From Rhizobium gallicum bv. gallicum R602sp (GTDB lineage: Bacteria; Pseudomonadota; Alphaproteobacteria; Rhizobiales; Rhizobiaceae), in assembly GCF_000816845.1 (NCBI RefSeq), contig NZ_CP006880.1, positions 1,054,001 through 1,118,000 of the forward strand: a stretch of DNA of 64,000 nucleotides. The letters are read 5' to 3'. A program made the position numbers and the translations under genes. Below, piece after piece: positions 9,174 through 18,640 of the stretch. Position 1 is the first letter of the stretch. Each line of letters begins with the position of its first letter. The notes beneath the pieces are model-generated. The model saw nothing but the letters and a program-made list of their open reading frames with translations. It was not told the origin of the DNA and did not search any database.

Positions 9174-9512
9174 ATGACATCGAGCGCTCTTTTCGTGCAT
9201 GCCGAAGGCGCTGACTGGATCAGTCCGGAGCCGGGCGTCACGCGCCGGATCATGGTCTACCTGCCCGAGATGATGATGGTCGAAGTCGCCTTCGAAAAGG
9301 ATGCAGTCGGTGCTGCGCATTCGCACCCGCACATCCAGGCGAGCTATATTGCCGAAGGCAGCTTTGCGGTCACCATCGACGGGAAGACCGAGGTGCTGAA
9401 AAAAGGCGGCAGCTTCATTGTGCCGCCGGACCTCGTTCACGGCGTCAAGGCATTGGAGAAGGGACGGCTGATTGACACCTTCACACCGCACCGCGCGGAA
9501 TTCCTGAAATAG
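9174..9512 (+). CDS. cupin-domain protein
   Basis: A 112-residue single cupin. Motif 1 is 'AAHSHPHIQASYIAEGSF' and motif 2 is 'PPDLVHGVKALEKG', giving the His/His/Glu/His metal ligands of the fold. The ATG at 9174 follows GAGGAGG at a suitable distance; an upstream ATG only adds residues lacking homology-like character. Stand-alone cupins of this size bind a metal and a small ligand, and the role here is not determined. The stop abuts the stop of the convergent LysR gene. Confidence 0.8.
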   Translation: MTSSALFVHAEGADWISPEPGVTRRIMVYLPEMMMVEVAFEKDAVGAAHSHPHIQASYIAEGSFAVTIDGKTEVLKKGGSFIVPPDLVHGVKALEKGRLIDTFTPHRAEFLK

Positions 9513-10457
9513 TCATCCGGGCTTTCGGCCGGAATGGATTGCAGCCGCAAATGGCGGGATGAAACGGGCGTCTTCGTCTTTCACGGCCTCGCGCAGAAAG
9601 TCGATGACGGCGCGCACGCGTGGTGCTTGTCTCATATCCTGATGGCAAGTAACCCAGTAGTTGCGGCAGAGGTCCACCTCATCGGGCAGGACGCGCACAA
9701 GCTCCGGATAAAGGCTTGCGAAGAAGTAGGGGAGCACGCAAAGCCCCAGGCCGTTTCGCGTCGCCGTCAGCTGCGCAAAGATGCTGGAACTTTGGAACTG
9801 GGGCTTGATGCGCGGATGCACGTCGCCGAGATAATCAAGCCCCGGCGCGAAGATCATCTCCTCGATATAGCTGATGAAGGGATGGTTCAGCAGATCGTCG
9901 CGGCAGGTGACCGGCGGGCTCTTGGCAAGATAATCGCGCGAGCCGTAAACCTGCAGATGGTAGTCGGTCAGCTTCTCGGAAAAATACGGTCCTCCCTTCG
10001 GTTCGTCCAAGACGACGGTAATGTCCGCCTCCTTGCGCGACAGTGACATGATCTGCTGGATCGTCACAAGCTCAAGCGACAGATGCGGATGATGTGCTGC
10101 GAATTTCGGCAGCACGCTCGCAAAGAAGAAATTCGCAAAACCCTCCGGCGCACTCAACCGCACGACGCCGCGCTGCGTCATCGAGCCTGCGGCAAGATCG
10201 GCTCGCAGGCGTTCGGTCTCATGTTCCATTTTTTCGGCGGTGTCTACGAAACGCGTGCCCATCGCCGTCAGCACGTAGCCGCGCGCGTTGCGCTCGAAGA
10301 GTTTGACCTTCAGGGCAAATTCAAGCCGGTCGATGCGCCGCGAGACGGTGGCATGGCTGCTGCGCAGCTGCCTTGCAGCCGTCGATAGCTGGCCGGTGCG
10401 CGCCACGGCTAGAAAAAACTGAAGATCGTCCCAAGTAAATTGCGGAGGATTGCTCAT
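9513..10457 (-). CDS. LysR-family transcriptional regulator
   Basis: A 314-residue LysR protein. The winged helix-turn-helix is at residues 8-65 ('WDDLQFFLAVARTGQLSTAA', 'SHATVSRRIDRLE'), followed by the effector-binding domain. A start six codons earlier (10475) is possible, and neither start has a clear ribosome site. It is transcribed divergently from the Liv-type ABC operon at 10710, so it is the likely regulator of that operon. An inverted repeat at 10547-10564 in the shared intergene is a candidate operator. The inducer is unknown. Confidence 0.88.
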   Translation of the reverse strand: MSNPPQFTWDDLQFFLAVARTGQLSTAARQLRSSHATVSRRIDRLEFALKVKLFERNARGYVLTAMGTRFVDTAEKMEHETERLRADLAAGSMTQRGVVRLSAPEGFANFFFASVLPKFAAHHPHLSLELVTIQQIMSLSRKEADITVVLDEPKGGPYFSEKLTDYHLQVYGSRDYLAKSPPVTCRDDLLNHPFISYIEEMIFAPGLDYLGDVHPRIKPQFQSSSIFAQLTATRNGLGLCVLPYFFASLYPELVRVLPDEVDLCRNYWVTCHQDMRQAPRVRAVIDFLREAVKDEDARFIPPFAAAIHSGRKPG

Positions 10458-10546
10458 GCAGCGTCGCGCGTCCATCTGCGTCTTTGGTCTAATCGCCGAT
10501 CGCTGCCCAAGAAATGGAAAGCGCCCTAAGTGCCGGTTTCAACCTT

Positions 10547-10564
10547 CTGTTCAGAAACGAACAG
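10547..10564. promoter_or_regulatory. candidate LysR operator in the LysR/ABC intergene
   Basis: CTGTTC-N6-GAACAG is a perfect 6-base inverted repeat between the divergent LysR gene and the ABC operon. It fits the general T-N11-A dyad style of LysR sites. The rest of the 10476-10709 intergene shows no clear -35/-10 pair. Confidence 0.4.
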
Positions 10565-10709
10565 ATACTGTTTGTAATTAACTGCAAACCACCGGTTGCC
10601 TCAAGGCAGATTTTCCTTGATCGTAGGCGAAGCGTCGGCTGGCTTGAGGAGAGCGGCTGGCCAATTTTGAACAGACGCGCGATCTAACCATCTCTGGGAG
10701 GAGAGACAT

Positions 10710-11915
10710 ATGCGAAAGAATTTCATTGCGTCCGTGGCATTCCTGCTTGCCAGCGGCACCGCCGTACTCGCCGATGGTGCTTCCGACGGCAAGGTGAAGA
10801 TCGGCATCCTGAACGACCAATCCGGCGTCTATGCCGATTTCGGCGGTAAATCGTCCGTTGAAGCCGCCCAGATGGCGGTCGAAGATTTCGGCGGCAAAGT
10901 GCTCGACGCTCCAGTCGAGATCGTCGACGCCGACCATCAGAACAAGCCGGACATCGCATCGAACATCGCCCGGCAGTGGTACGACACCGAGCAGGTCGAC
11001 GCTATCATGGAACTGACGACGTCGTCGGTTGCGCTCGCTGTCCAGGCAATTGGCAAAGAGAAGAAGAAGATCGACATCGTCACGGGTGCGGCAACAACGG
11101 ATCTGACGGGCAAGGCCTGTTCGCCCTACGGCTTCCACTGGGCTTATGACACGCATGCCCTTGCTGTCGGCACCGGTGGCGCACTTGTGAAGCAGGGTGG
11201 CGACAGCTGGTTCTTCCTGACGGCCGACTATGCCTTTGGCTATTCTCTGGAACAGCAGACGAGTGATTTCGTAAAGGCCAATGGAGGCAATGTCGTCGGC
11301 TCCGTCCGGCATCCGCTCGCCAGCCAGGATTTTTCGTCTTTCCTGCTGCAGGCCCAGTCCTCCGGCGCCAAGGTCGTCGGTCTTGCCAATGCAGGCCTCG
11401 ATACGTCGAACGCAATCAAGCAGGCGGCCGAGTTCGGTATCACGCAGGGTGGCCAGCGTCTCGCGGCACTGCTTTTCACGCTCGCTGACGTCCATGGCCT
11501 CGGTCTCGAAGCCGCTCAAGGCTTGACGCTCACCGAAGGTTATTACTGGAACCGTGACGACGAGAGCCGCGCTTTCGGAAAGAAATTCTTCGATCGCACC
11601 GGCAAGATGCCGAACATGATCCACGCCGGGACCTATTCCGCCGTGCTTCAGTATCTGAAGGCAATCCAGAAGGCCGGAACGGACGAAACGGAAGCCGTTG
11701 CCAAGCAACTGCATGAAATGCCGGTGGACGACGTTTTTGGCCGCGGTGGAACCGTTGGCCCGAACGGCCGCATGATCCATGACATGTATCTCTTGCAGGT
11801 AAAAAAGCCGGACGAGAGCAAGGAGGCCTGGGACTACTTCAACGTTCTCGCCACCATCCCCGGCAAGGACGCCTATATCGATCCCGCCAAGAGCGGCTGC
11901 GATCTGGTGAAATAA
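10710..11915 (+). CDS. branched-chain amino-acid-type ABC substrate-binding protein (LivK-like)
   Basis: A 401-residue periplasmic protein with a signal peptide in the first ~23 residues ('FIASVAFLLASGTAVLA'), then the Peripla_BP_6 fold ('VKIGILNDQSGVYADFGG'). GGAGGAG precedes the ATG. It heads an operon of two ATPases and two permeases of the HAAT family. This family binds diverse amides, aromatic acids and short acids as well as branched-chain amino acids. The two oxidoreductases downstream suggest a hydroxyl-bearing substrate. Confidence 0.9.
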   Translation: MRKNFIASVAFLLASGTAVLADGASDGKVKIGILNDQSGVYADFGGKSSVEAAQMAVEDFGGKVLDAPVEIVDADHQNKPDIASNIARQWYDTEQVDAIMELTTSSVALAVQAIGKEKKKIDIVTGAATTDLTGKACSPYGFHWAYDTHALAVGTGGALVKQGGDSWFFLTADYAFGYSLEQQTSDFVKANGGNVVGSVRHPLASQDFSSFLLQAQSSGAKVVGLANAGLDTSNAIKQAAEFGITQGGQRLAALLFTLADVHGLGLEAAQGLTLTEGYYWNRDDESRAFGKKFFDRTGKMPNMIHAGTYSAVLQYLKAIQKAGTDETEAVAKQLHEMPVDDVFGRGGTVGPNGRMIHDMYLLQVKKPDESKEAWDYFNVLATIPGKDAYIDPAKSGCDLVK

Positions 11916-11919
11916 GCCC

Positions 11920-12702
11920 ATGGCGGTTCCCGCAACAGAGACGAATCCAACGCCGCGGGTGGTACTCTCCGCCCGCGGCCTTCGCCGGGATTTCGGCGGC
12001 TTCACGGCCGTCAAGAATGTCGATCTCGATGTACACGATGCAAGCGTCCATGCCCTTATCGGACCGAATGGCGCGGGCAAGACGACGGTTTTCAACCTGC
12101 TGACCAAGTTCCTGCAGCCTACTCACGGCACGATCACGCTGATGGGTACGGATATCACCAGCACACCGCCGGACAAGGTGGCGCGCATGGGGCTGGTGCG
12201 TTCCTTCCAGATTTCGGCGGTCTTCCCGCACCTGTCGGTGCTCGACAATGTGCGCGTCGCCCTGCAGCGACCGAACAATCTCTCCACCCAGTTCTGGCGG
12301 CCGGTGTCTGCGCTGGATTGCCTGAACGACCGCGCCGAACAGTTGCTGGCAAGTGTCGGCCTTTCCAAGGAACGCGACCATATCGCTGCGGATCTTTCCT
12401 ATGGCCGCAAGCGCGTACTGGAGATCGCCACGACGCTTGCGCTCGATCCGAAGGTTCTGCTTCTCGACGAGCCGATGGCCGGCATGGGGCAGGAGGACGT
12501 CAGCGTCGTTTCCGCCATCATCCGCGAGGTTGCCCGCGTCCGGGCGGTGCTGATGGTCGAGCACAATCTCTCCGTCGTCGCCAATATCTGCCAGCAGGTG
12601 ACCGTACTTCAGCGTGGCGAGATCCTCGCAGAGGGCGACTACGCCTCCGTCAGCCAGGATCCGCGCGTCCGTGAGGCTTATATGGGCACGGAGGAAGGTT
12701 GA
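11920..12702 (+). CDS. HAAT ABC transporter ATP-binding protein (LivG-like)
   Basis: A 260-residue ATPase with Walker A 'GPNGAGKTT', the LivG hallmark 'GLVRSFQISAVFPHLSV', the signature region 'LSYGRKRVLEIATTLAL' and Walker B 'LLLDEPMAGMG'. The signature LSYG rather than LSGG is common in this subfamily. It starts 4 bases after the SBP stop. Partner of LivF in powering the permease pair. Confidence 0.92.
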   Translation: MAVPATETNPTPRVVLSARGLRRDFGGFTAVKNVDLDVHDASVHALIGPNGAGKTTVFNLLTKFLQPTHGTITLMGTDITSTPPDKVARMGLVRSFQISAVFPHLSVLDNVRVALQRPNNLSTQFWRPVSALDCLNDRAEQLLASVGLSKERDHIAADLSYGRKRVLEIATTLALDPKVLLLDEPMAGMGQEDVSVVSAIIREVARVRAVLMVEHNLSVVANICQQVTVLQRGEILAEGDYASVSQDPRVREAYMGTEEG

Positions 12703-13403
12703 TGGTTGCTCTGCTGGAAGTTCAGGGCCTCAATGCCTGGTACGGCGAAAGCCACATCCTGCACGGCGTCGACATGCGCGTTGGCGAAGGTGAAACGATT
12801 ACTATCCTCGGCCGCAACGGCGTCGGCAAGACAACGACGCTTCGCACGATCACCGGCATCGTTCGGGCCCGCAAGGGCAAGATCAGCTTTGACGGAGCGG
12901 ATATGATGCAGGTGCCGCTGCACAAGACCGCACACAAGGGCATCGGCTTCGTGCCCGAGGAGCGCGGCATCTTTTCGACACTGAGCGTGTCGGAAAACCT
13001 GATCTTGCCGCCGGTCGTTGCCGAAGGCGGCATGAGCCTCGACGAGATCTACGAACTTTTTCCGAACCTCTACGAGCGCCGCGCGAGCGCCGGGACCAAG
13101 CTTTCCGGTGGCGAGCAGCAGATGTTGGCGATCGCTCGTGTCTTGCGCACCGGTGTCAAGATGCTGCTGCTCGACGAGCCGACGGAAGGTCTTGCGCCCG
13201 TCATCGTCCAACGTATCGGTGAGGTTCTGAGGAAGCTGAAGGAGCGCGGCATGACGATACTCCTCGTCGAACAGAATTTCCGCTTTGCAAGCCGCATTGC
13301 AGACCGCTTCTATCTGATGGACCATGGCCAGATGGTGTCCGAGTTCCCGGTCGGCGAATTGCCTGAGCGGATGGATACGCTGCACAGGGTGCTGGGAGTC
13401 TGA
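12702..13403 (+). CDS. HAAT ABC transporter ATP-binding protein (LivF-like)
   Basis: A 233-residue ATPase with Walker A 'GRNGVGKTTTLRTI', 'GIGFVPEERGIFSTLSV', signature 'LSGGEQQMLAIAR' and Walker B 'LLLDEPTEGLAP', all typical of LivF. The ATG at 12702 overlaps the stop of livG by one base and has GAGGAAGG just upstream. Placing both ATPases ahead of the permeases is less usual than the H-M-G-F order of enterobacteria. Confidence 0.92.
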   Translation: MVALLEVQGLNAWYGESHILHGVDMRVGEGETITILGRNGVGKTTTLRTITGIVRARKGKISFDGADMMQVPLHKTAHKGIGFVPEERGIFSTLSVSENLILPPVVAEGGMSLDEIYELFPNLYERRASAGTKLSGGEQQMLAIARVLRTGVKMLLLDEPTEGLAPVIVQRIGEVLRKLKERGMTILLVEQNFRFASRIADRFYLMDHGQMVSEFPVGELPERMDTLHRVLGV

Positions 13404-13407
13404 TTCC

Positions 13408-14295
13408 ATGACGATGATATTCGGCATTCCCGTTCAGGCACTACTCGGCCAGTTGCTGATCGGCCTCATCAACGGCTCTTTCTACGCGCTTTTGAGCCTT
13501 GGCCTGGCCATCATATTCGGCCTGTTGCGCGTCATCAATTTTGCGCATGGCGCGCAATATATGCTCGGCGCCTTCGTTGCCTATCTGATGCTCGCCTACG
13601 GCGGCATCGGCTACTGGCCCGCGCTTGTTCTTGCCCCGCTTGCAGTCGGCCTTGTCGGCGCCGTCGTGGAACGGCTCTTCTTGCGGCGGCTCTATGATCT
13701 CGATCCACTCTACGGATTGCTCTTCACGTTCGGCATGGCGCTCGCGATCGAAGGGACCTTTCGCTATTTATACGGATCTTCCGGCCAGCCCTATGCCACG
13801 CCGTCAGCCCTTGCCGGTGGTACCAACCTCGGCTTCATGTTCCTGCCGATCTATCGCGGCTGGGTGGTCGTCATGTCGCTGGTGGTCTGCATCGGCACCT
13901 GGCTTCTTATCGAGAAGACCAAGCTCGGAGCCTATCTTCGGGCGGCGACGGAAAATGCCGTGCTTGTGCAGGTCTTCGGTGTCAACGTGCCGGTTCTTTT
14001 GACTCTGACCTATGCGTTGGGTGCCGGTCTTGCAGCCTTTGCCGGCGTACTGGCTGCTCCTATCTACCAGGTCTCGCCGTTGATGGGCTCCAACATCATT
14101 ATTGTCGTCTTCGCCGTTGTCGTGGTTGGCGGCATGGGTTCGATCATGGGGGCGATCGTCACCGGTTACGTTCTGGGCGTTGCGGAGGGGCTAACCAAGG
14201 TTTTTTATCCGGAAGCGTCGAACATCGTGATCTTCGTGATCATGGCGATCGTGCTTCTCGTCAGGCCCGCGGGCCTCTTCGGCCGGGATGCGTAA
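13408..14295 (+). CDS. HAAT ABC transporter permease (LivH-like)
   Basis: A 295-residue permease with about eight membrane segments and the family pattern 'LINGSFYALLSLGLAIIFGL' at the N-terminus and 'VVVGGMGSIMGAIVTGYVLG' near the C-terminus. The ATG at 13408 lies 4 bases after livF and has GGGAG upstream; an apparent extension inside livF is not used. It forms the channel with the next gene. Confidence 0.9.
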   Translation: MTMIFGIPVQALLGQLLIGLINGSFYALLSLGLAIIFGLLRVINFAHGAQYMLGAFVAYLMLAYGGIGYWPALVLAPLAVGLVGAVVERLFLRRLYDLDPLYGLLFTFGMALAIEGTFRYLYGSSGQPYATPSALAGGTNLGFMFLPIYRGWVVVMSLVVCIGTWLLIEKTKLGAYLRAATENAVLVQVFGVNVPVLLTLTYALGAGLAAFAGVLAAPIYQVSPLMGSNIIIVVFAVVVVGGMGSIMGAIVTGYVLGVAEGLTKVFYPEASNIVIFVIMAIVLLVRPAGLFGRDA

Positions 14296-15286
14296 GATGA
14301 CGGACATCACCGAAACCATTCGTGCAGAAAAGAGCCGCACCGCACTGTCGGTACAGGCCGGCTTCCTCATCATCGGCCTTTTGCTCCTGCTGCTCGCGCC
14401 GTTTTTCTTCTACCCGATCTTCCTGATGAAGCTGCTATGCTTTGCGCTCTTTGCCTGCGCGTTCAACCTGCTGCTCGGCTATACTGGGCTGCTTTCCTTC
14501 GGGCATGCGACCTTCTTTGGCGGGGCCGCCTATTTCACTGCCTACACCGTCAAGGCATGGGGGGTTCCGCCGGAACTCGGCATCCTGATCGGCGTTGCGG
14601 GTGCTGCACTCCTCGGCCTCGTCATGGGCTATCTCGCCATTCGCCGTCAGGGCATCTATTTCGCGATGATCACGCTTGCGCTTTCGCAGATGTTTTTCTT
14701 CTTCTGCCTGCAGGCGGAATTCACCGAAGGTGAGGACGGCATCCAGTCCGTTCCTAGGGGGCATCTCTTCGGCCTCATCGATTTGAATAATTCGACCAGC
14801 ATGTACTACTTCGTCTTGGCGGTCTTCGTCATCGGCATGCTTTTGATCTGGCGTTTCATCCATTCGCCCTTCGGCATGATCCTGAAATCGATCCGGGAAA
14901 ACGAGAACCGAGCGATCTCGCTCGGCTATTCGGTGGCGCGTTACAAGCTCGGCGCCTTCGTGATGTCGGCCGCCCTGGCCGGGCTGGCGGGAGCCTTGAA
15001 GTCGCTCGTCTTCCAGTTCGCAACGCTGACGGACGTCGCCTGGCAGATGTCGGGCGAGGTGATCTTGATGACGCTTCTCGGCGGCATCGGTACGCTGATT
15101 GGTCCGATCTTCGGGGCGGGGCTTGTCGTGACGCTGCAGAACTATCTCGCGACATCGGAATTCCCCGTTACGATCATCACCGGCGTCGTTTTCATGATCT
15201 GCGTGCTGATCTTCCGTCGCGGGATCGTCGGAGAATTCTACGCCTCGTGGATCGGCCGGAAACTGGGCTTCGTGTATCGCCGTTGA
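14288..15286 (+). CDS. HAAT ABC transporter permease (LivM-like)
   Basis: A 332-residue permease with many membrane segments and the LivM motifs 'NLLLGYTGLLSFGHATFFGGAAY' and 'KSIRENENRAISLGYSV'. The ATG at 14288 overlaps the end of livH by 8 bases. A second in-frame ATG at 14297, just past the livH stop, is an equally plausible start. It completes the five-gene uptake system. Confidence 0.9.
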   Translation: MRKMTDITETIRAEKSRTALSVQAGFLIIGLLLLLLAPFFFYPIFLMKLLCFALFACAFNLLLGYTGLLSFGHATFFGGAAYFTAYTVKAWGVPPELGILIGVAGAALLGLVMGYLAIRRQGIYFAMITLALSQMFFFFCLQAEFTEGEDGIQSVPRGHLFGLIDLNNSTSMYYFVLAVFVIGMLLIWRFIHSPFGMILKSIRENENRAISLGYSVARYKLGAFVMSAALAGLAGALKSLVFQFATLTDVAWQMSGEVILMTLLGGIGTLIGPIFGAGLVVTLQNYLATSEFPVTIITGVVFMICVLIFRRGIVGEFYASWIGRKLGFVYRR

Positions 15287-15303
15287 GCGGCCGGTGACAT
15301 CAG

Positions 15304-16899
15304 ATGGATCGCTACGACTATATCATCATCGGCGCTGGCAGTGCGGGCTGTGTGCTGGCGAACCGCCTGTCCGAAGACCGCAATAACCGCGTGCTGCTGC
15401 TGGAAGCCGGCGGCAGCGACAACTACCACTGGATACACATACCGGTCGGCTATCTCTACTGCATCAACAATCCGCGCACCGACTGGTGCTATACCACCGC
15501 GCCCGAGGAAGGGCTGAACGGCAGGGCTCTGGGCTACCCTCGCGGCAAGGTGCTCGGTGGCTGCTCTTCGATCAACGGCATGATCTACATGCGCGGCCAG
15601 GCGCGCGACTACGACCTTTGGCGGCAGATGGGATGCAGCGGCTGGAGCTGGAGCGATGTTGTGCCCTTCTTCCGCAGATCGGAGGATCATTACCGCGGCG
15701 CGGACGAGATGCATGGTGCGGGTGGCGAATGGCGCGTGGAAAAAGCGCGGGTGCGCTGGGCCGTGCTCGACGCCTTCCAGCAGGCGGCACGGGAAGCCGG
15801 CATTCCGATTACGGAGGATTTCAACCGCGGCAGCAACGAAGGCTCCGGCTATTTCGACGTCAACCAGCGCTCCGGTATTCGCTGGAACACCGCAAAGGCC
15901 TTCCTCCGGCCGGCTATGAAGCGCACCAATCTGACTGTTCTGATGAAGGCGCAGGTGCGGCGGCTGCTGGTGGAGGAGGGTGCCATTTCCGGCGTCGTGT
16001 TCCAGCACGACGGCGCGGCAAAGCGCGCTTATGCGGCCAAAGAGACGGTCCTTTCTGCCGGTTCCATCGGCTCGCCGCATATCCTGGAACTCTCCGGTAT
16101 CGGTCGCGGCGATGTGCTGAACAATGCCGGCGTCGACGTCGTTACCGAGGTCAAGGGCGTCGGGGAGAACCTGCAGGACCATCTGCAGCTTCGCCTCGCT
16201 TATAAGGTCACCGGCGTGCCGACGCTGAACGAGAAGGCGACAAAGTTGATCGGCAAGGCGGCGATCGGGCTCGAATATCTGATCCGCCGTTCCGGGCCGA
16301 TGGCTATGGCACCGAGCCAGCTTGGCATCTTCACGCGCTCGGGGCCAGACAAGGAAACACCCGACCTGCAGTATCACGTACAGCCGGTCTCGCTCGACAA
16401 GTTCGGCGATCCAGTGCACGCCTTTCCGGCAATCACCGCAAGCGTCTGCAATCTGCGGCCGGAAAGCCGCGGCTCCGTGCATCTTGCGAGCCCGGATTTT
16501 GCCACGCAGCCGACGATTTCTCCGAAATACCTCTCGACGGAGCGTGATCGCGACATAGCTGTTCGATCGATAAGGCTGACGCGGCGGATCGTTTCACAGC
16601 CGTCCTTTGCGCGCTTTCAGCCGGAGGAGTTCAGGCCCGGTCCGTCCTATCAGACGGAGGCCGATCTGGAGCGGGCGGCGGGAGACATCGGCACGACAAT
16701 CTTCCATCCGGTCGGAACCTGCCGGATGGGCGCAGACAAAGACAGCGTCGTTGATCCGCGGCTGAAGTTGCGCGCGCTTGCCAAGCTCAGGATCGCGGAT
16801 GCCTCCATTATGCCGTCGATTACCTCAGGCAATACGAATTCGCCAACGATCATGATCGCCGAAAAGGCGGCCGCGATGATCCTCGAAGATAACAGGTAG
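15304..16899 (+). CDS. GMC-family FAD-dependent oxidoreductase (choline/alcohol dehydrogenase type)
   Basis: A 531-residue GMC flavoenzyme. The ADP-binding '[17 protein letters not shown]' is at the N-terminus, the signature '[19 protein letters not shown]' near residue 82, the second signature '[15 protein letters not shown]' near residue 260, and the active-site His region '[10 protein letters not shown]' near residue 462. It oxidises a primary or secondary alcohol to aldehyde or ketone. It starts 17 bases after the Liv-like permease and is clearly in the same operon, so its substrate is probably what the transporter imports or a derivative. Specific names such as betA are not justified. 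Confidence 0.9.
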   Translation: MDRYDYIIIGAGSAGCVLANRLSEDRNNRVLLLEAGGSDNYHWIHIPVGYLYCINNPRTDWCYTTAPEEGLNGRALGYPRGKVLGGCSSINGMIYMRGQARDYDLWRQMGCSGWSWSDVVPFFRRSEDHYRGADEMHGAGGEWRVEKARVRWAVLDAFQQAAREAGIPITEDFNRGSNEGSGYFDVNQRSGIRWNTAKAFLRPAMKRTNLTVLMKAQVRRLLVEEGAISGVVFQHDGAAKRAYAAKETVLSAGSIGSPHILELSGIGRGDVLNNAGVDVVTEVKGVGENLQDHLQLRLAYKVTGVPTLNEKATKLIGKAAIGLEYLIRRSGPMAMAPSQLGIFTRSGPDKETPDLQYHVQPVSLDKFGDPVHAFPAITASVCNLRPESRGSVHLASPDFATQPTISPKYLSTERDRDIAVRSIRLTRRIVSQPSFARFQPEEFRPGPSYQTEADLERAAGDIGTTIFHPVGTCRMGADKDSVVDPRLKLRALAKLRIADASIMPSITSGNTNSPTIMIAEKAAAMILEDNR

Positions 16900-16908
16900 G
16901 AGGCCATG

Positions 16909-17790
16909 ATGACACGGATCGCATTTATCGGGCTTGGCAACATGGGCGGGCCAATGGCGGCCAATCTCGTCAAGGCCGGCCACGAGGTGACGGGCTTCGA
17001 TCTCGCCGCGCCGGTTCTCAAGGCGGCAGAGGAAAGCGGCGTGACACCTGCGAGCCACGTGAGCCAGGCTGTGGCCGGTGCCGAGACCGTCGTCACGATG
17101 CTGCCGCAAGGTAAACACGTGCTGACGGCCTGGCCGGACATTCTCGCTTCCATTCCCGCCGGAACGCTGGTGATCGATTGCTCGACCATCGACGTCGAAA
17201 GCGCGCGCAAGGCCCATGCGATGGCCAAGGCAGCAGGTTGTCTTTCGCTCGACGCCCCCGTCTCCGGCGGAACGGGCGGGGCTGCGGCGGGAACGCTGAC
17301 TTTCATGGCGGGTGGCTCGCAGGAGAGTTTCGCCAAGGCCAAGCCGATCCTTGAAGCCATGGGCAAGAAGATCGTTCACTGTGGTGAAGCGGGCGCTGGG
17401 CAGGCGGCCAAGATCTGCAACAATATGATCCTCGGGATTTCGATGATCGGCGTCTGCGAGGCTTTCGTGCTGGCTGAAAAACTCGGCCTTTCACACCAAG
17501 CGCTTTTTGATGTTGCATCGACATCGTCCGGTCAGTGCTGGTCCATCAATAGCTATTGCCCGGTGCCGGGACCGGTTCCGACCTCGCCGGCCAACAATGC
17601 CTACAAGCCGGGCTTTGCCGCTGCCTTGATGCTGAAGGATCTGCGCCTTTCGCAGGAGGCGGCACTGTTGAGCGGCGCATCGACTCCGCTTGGTGCCGAA
17701 GCCGCGCAGCTTTACGCGCTCTTCGAAAAGCAGGGCAATGGCGGAAGGGACTTTTCCGCCATCATCGAGATGTTTCGCAGCAAGGTCTGA
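16909..17790 (+). CDS. 3-hydroxyisobutyrate dehydrogenase-family NAD(P)-dependent oxidoreductase
   Basis: A 293-residue beta-hydroxyacid dehydrogenase with the Rossmann start 'FIGLGNMGGPMAANLVKAGH', the substrate loop 'DAPVSGGTGGAAAGTLTFM' near residue 122 and the catalytic Lys region 'GAGQAAKICNNM' near residue 170. It resembles MmsB of valine catabolism and also tartronate semialdehyde reductases. AGGAGG at 16898-16903 favours the second of two adjacent ATGs. It is last in the Liv-like operon after the GMC enzyme, so the pair could oxidise an alcohol and then a hydroxyacid, or work at separate steps. Confidence 0.88.
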   Translation: MTRIAFIGLGNMGGPMAANLVKAGHEVTGFDLAAPVLKAAEESGVTPASHVSQAVAGAETVVTMLPQGKHVLTAWPDILASIPAGTLVIDCSTIDVESARKAHAMAKAAGCLSLDAPVSGGTGGAAAGTLTFMAGGSQESFAKAKPILEAMGKKIVHCGEAGAGQAAKICNNMILGISMIGVCEAFVLAEKLGLSHQALFDVASTSSGQCWSINSYCPVPGPVPTSPANNAYKPGFAAALMLKDLRLSQEAALLSGASTPLGAEAAQLYALFEKQGNGGRDFSAIIEMFRSKV

Positions 17791-18558
17791 TCATTTCGCG
17801 ACGAGCGAAAGATGAAGCTTGCTTGTCTCGCCGAGAAGGATGTCGATCTCGCCCGGCGAACTAAGTTCGATCGCGCCACAGAGGGTACCTGTCGTAATCA
17901 GCGCGCCTGCTTTCAGCGAGCTTTCCGGCCGCAACCTGTCATTGGCGTAGCCGACAAGCCAGGTGAGCACGTCGCCCGTCGGATGCTGTGCGGGGGCATC
18001 GTAGACCGGCTGGCCGTTGAAGGTGACTTTCATTGGCGTTCCGGTCGCTGTGTCGATGAGTGTTTTCGGCACGGGCGGACCAAGCACATAGCCGCTATTG
18101 CCGAGGCGATCGGCAAGGAAAAGCAAAAAGGAAGCCCTGCCGCCTTCTTGAATGGCGGAAACCAGGAGTTCTGCGCCGAGATGGACGGTCGCAACTGCAT
18201 CGGCGACTTCGGCCCGGCTGTAGCCGCTATCGCGGATGGGCAGATCCGTGCCGAGCCGAATGGCAATCTCCGCTTCAAATTTCATGCCTTCCGCCCAGGG
18301 AATTTCGGCGCCGGAAAGGGCTTCGATATAGGGATGAAGCGGCGCAGCCACAGCCTGGTCATCCGGCGAGGTCGCCACTTTCCACGCATTGCTGGTAATG
18401 CCTTGCCCGGCGGCGAGGAAATTCTGCGCGTCCATGGCGTGGCGCAGGTCGGTCGGAAGTGCGAAATCGGCAGTCGGCACTTGCTTGCCCGCGTTGTGGA
18501 GGCTGTAAAGTCGCGCGGCAAGGGCACGCGGATCGAAGACCGCGTTTGAATCCGTCAT
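17791..18558 (-). CDS. fumarylacetoacetate hydrolase / 2-keto-4-pentenoate hydratase family protein
   Basis: A 255-residue protein with the FAH-fold features 'KFEAEIAIRLG' (acidic metal ligands) and 'GALITTGTLCGAIELSSPGEIDILLG' at the C-terminus. The size and helical N-terminus resemble 2-keto-4-pentenoate hydratases. GGAGGAAAT precedes the ATG at 18558. It follows rhaK on the same strand by 82 bases and may be read through from the rhamnose operon, although it is not part of the described rha pathway. Its reaction is probably hydration or C-C cleavage of a small keto acid. Confidence 0.78.
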   Translation of the reverse strand: MTDSNAVFDPRALAARLYSLHNAGKQVPTADFALPTDLRHAMDAQNFLAAGQGITSNAWKVATSPDDQAVAAPLHPYIEALSGAEIPWAEGMKFEAEIAIRLGTDLPIRDSGYSRAEVADAVATVHLGAELLVSAIQEGGRASFLLFLADRLGNSGYVLGPPVPKTLIDTATGTPMKVTFNGQPVYDAPAQHPTGDVLTWLVGYANDRLRPESSLKAGALITTGTLCGAIELSSPGEIDILLGETSKLHLSLVAK

Positions 18559-18640
18559 AATATTTCCTCCGCCTGTTTTTGAACGACCCGACATTAGCTG
18601 CCGGCATAAGATGAGGTAAAGCGCACGGATGGAAAGACCG

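Noticed and set aside
10578..12107. 509-codon minus-strand ORF
   Set aside because: It covers the LivK-like SBP gene, which has a signal peptide, ribosome site and family motifs on the plus strand.
11920..15286. specific branched-chain amino-acid transporter symbols (livGFHM)
   Set aside because: HAAT-family transporters carry many substrates, and the downstream oxidoreductases argue against simple leucine uptake.
15238..16482. 414-codon minus-strand ORF
   Set aside because: Antisense to the GMC oxidoreductase gene with its FAD motifs. No domain is recognisable in the shadow frame.
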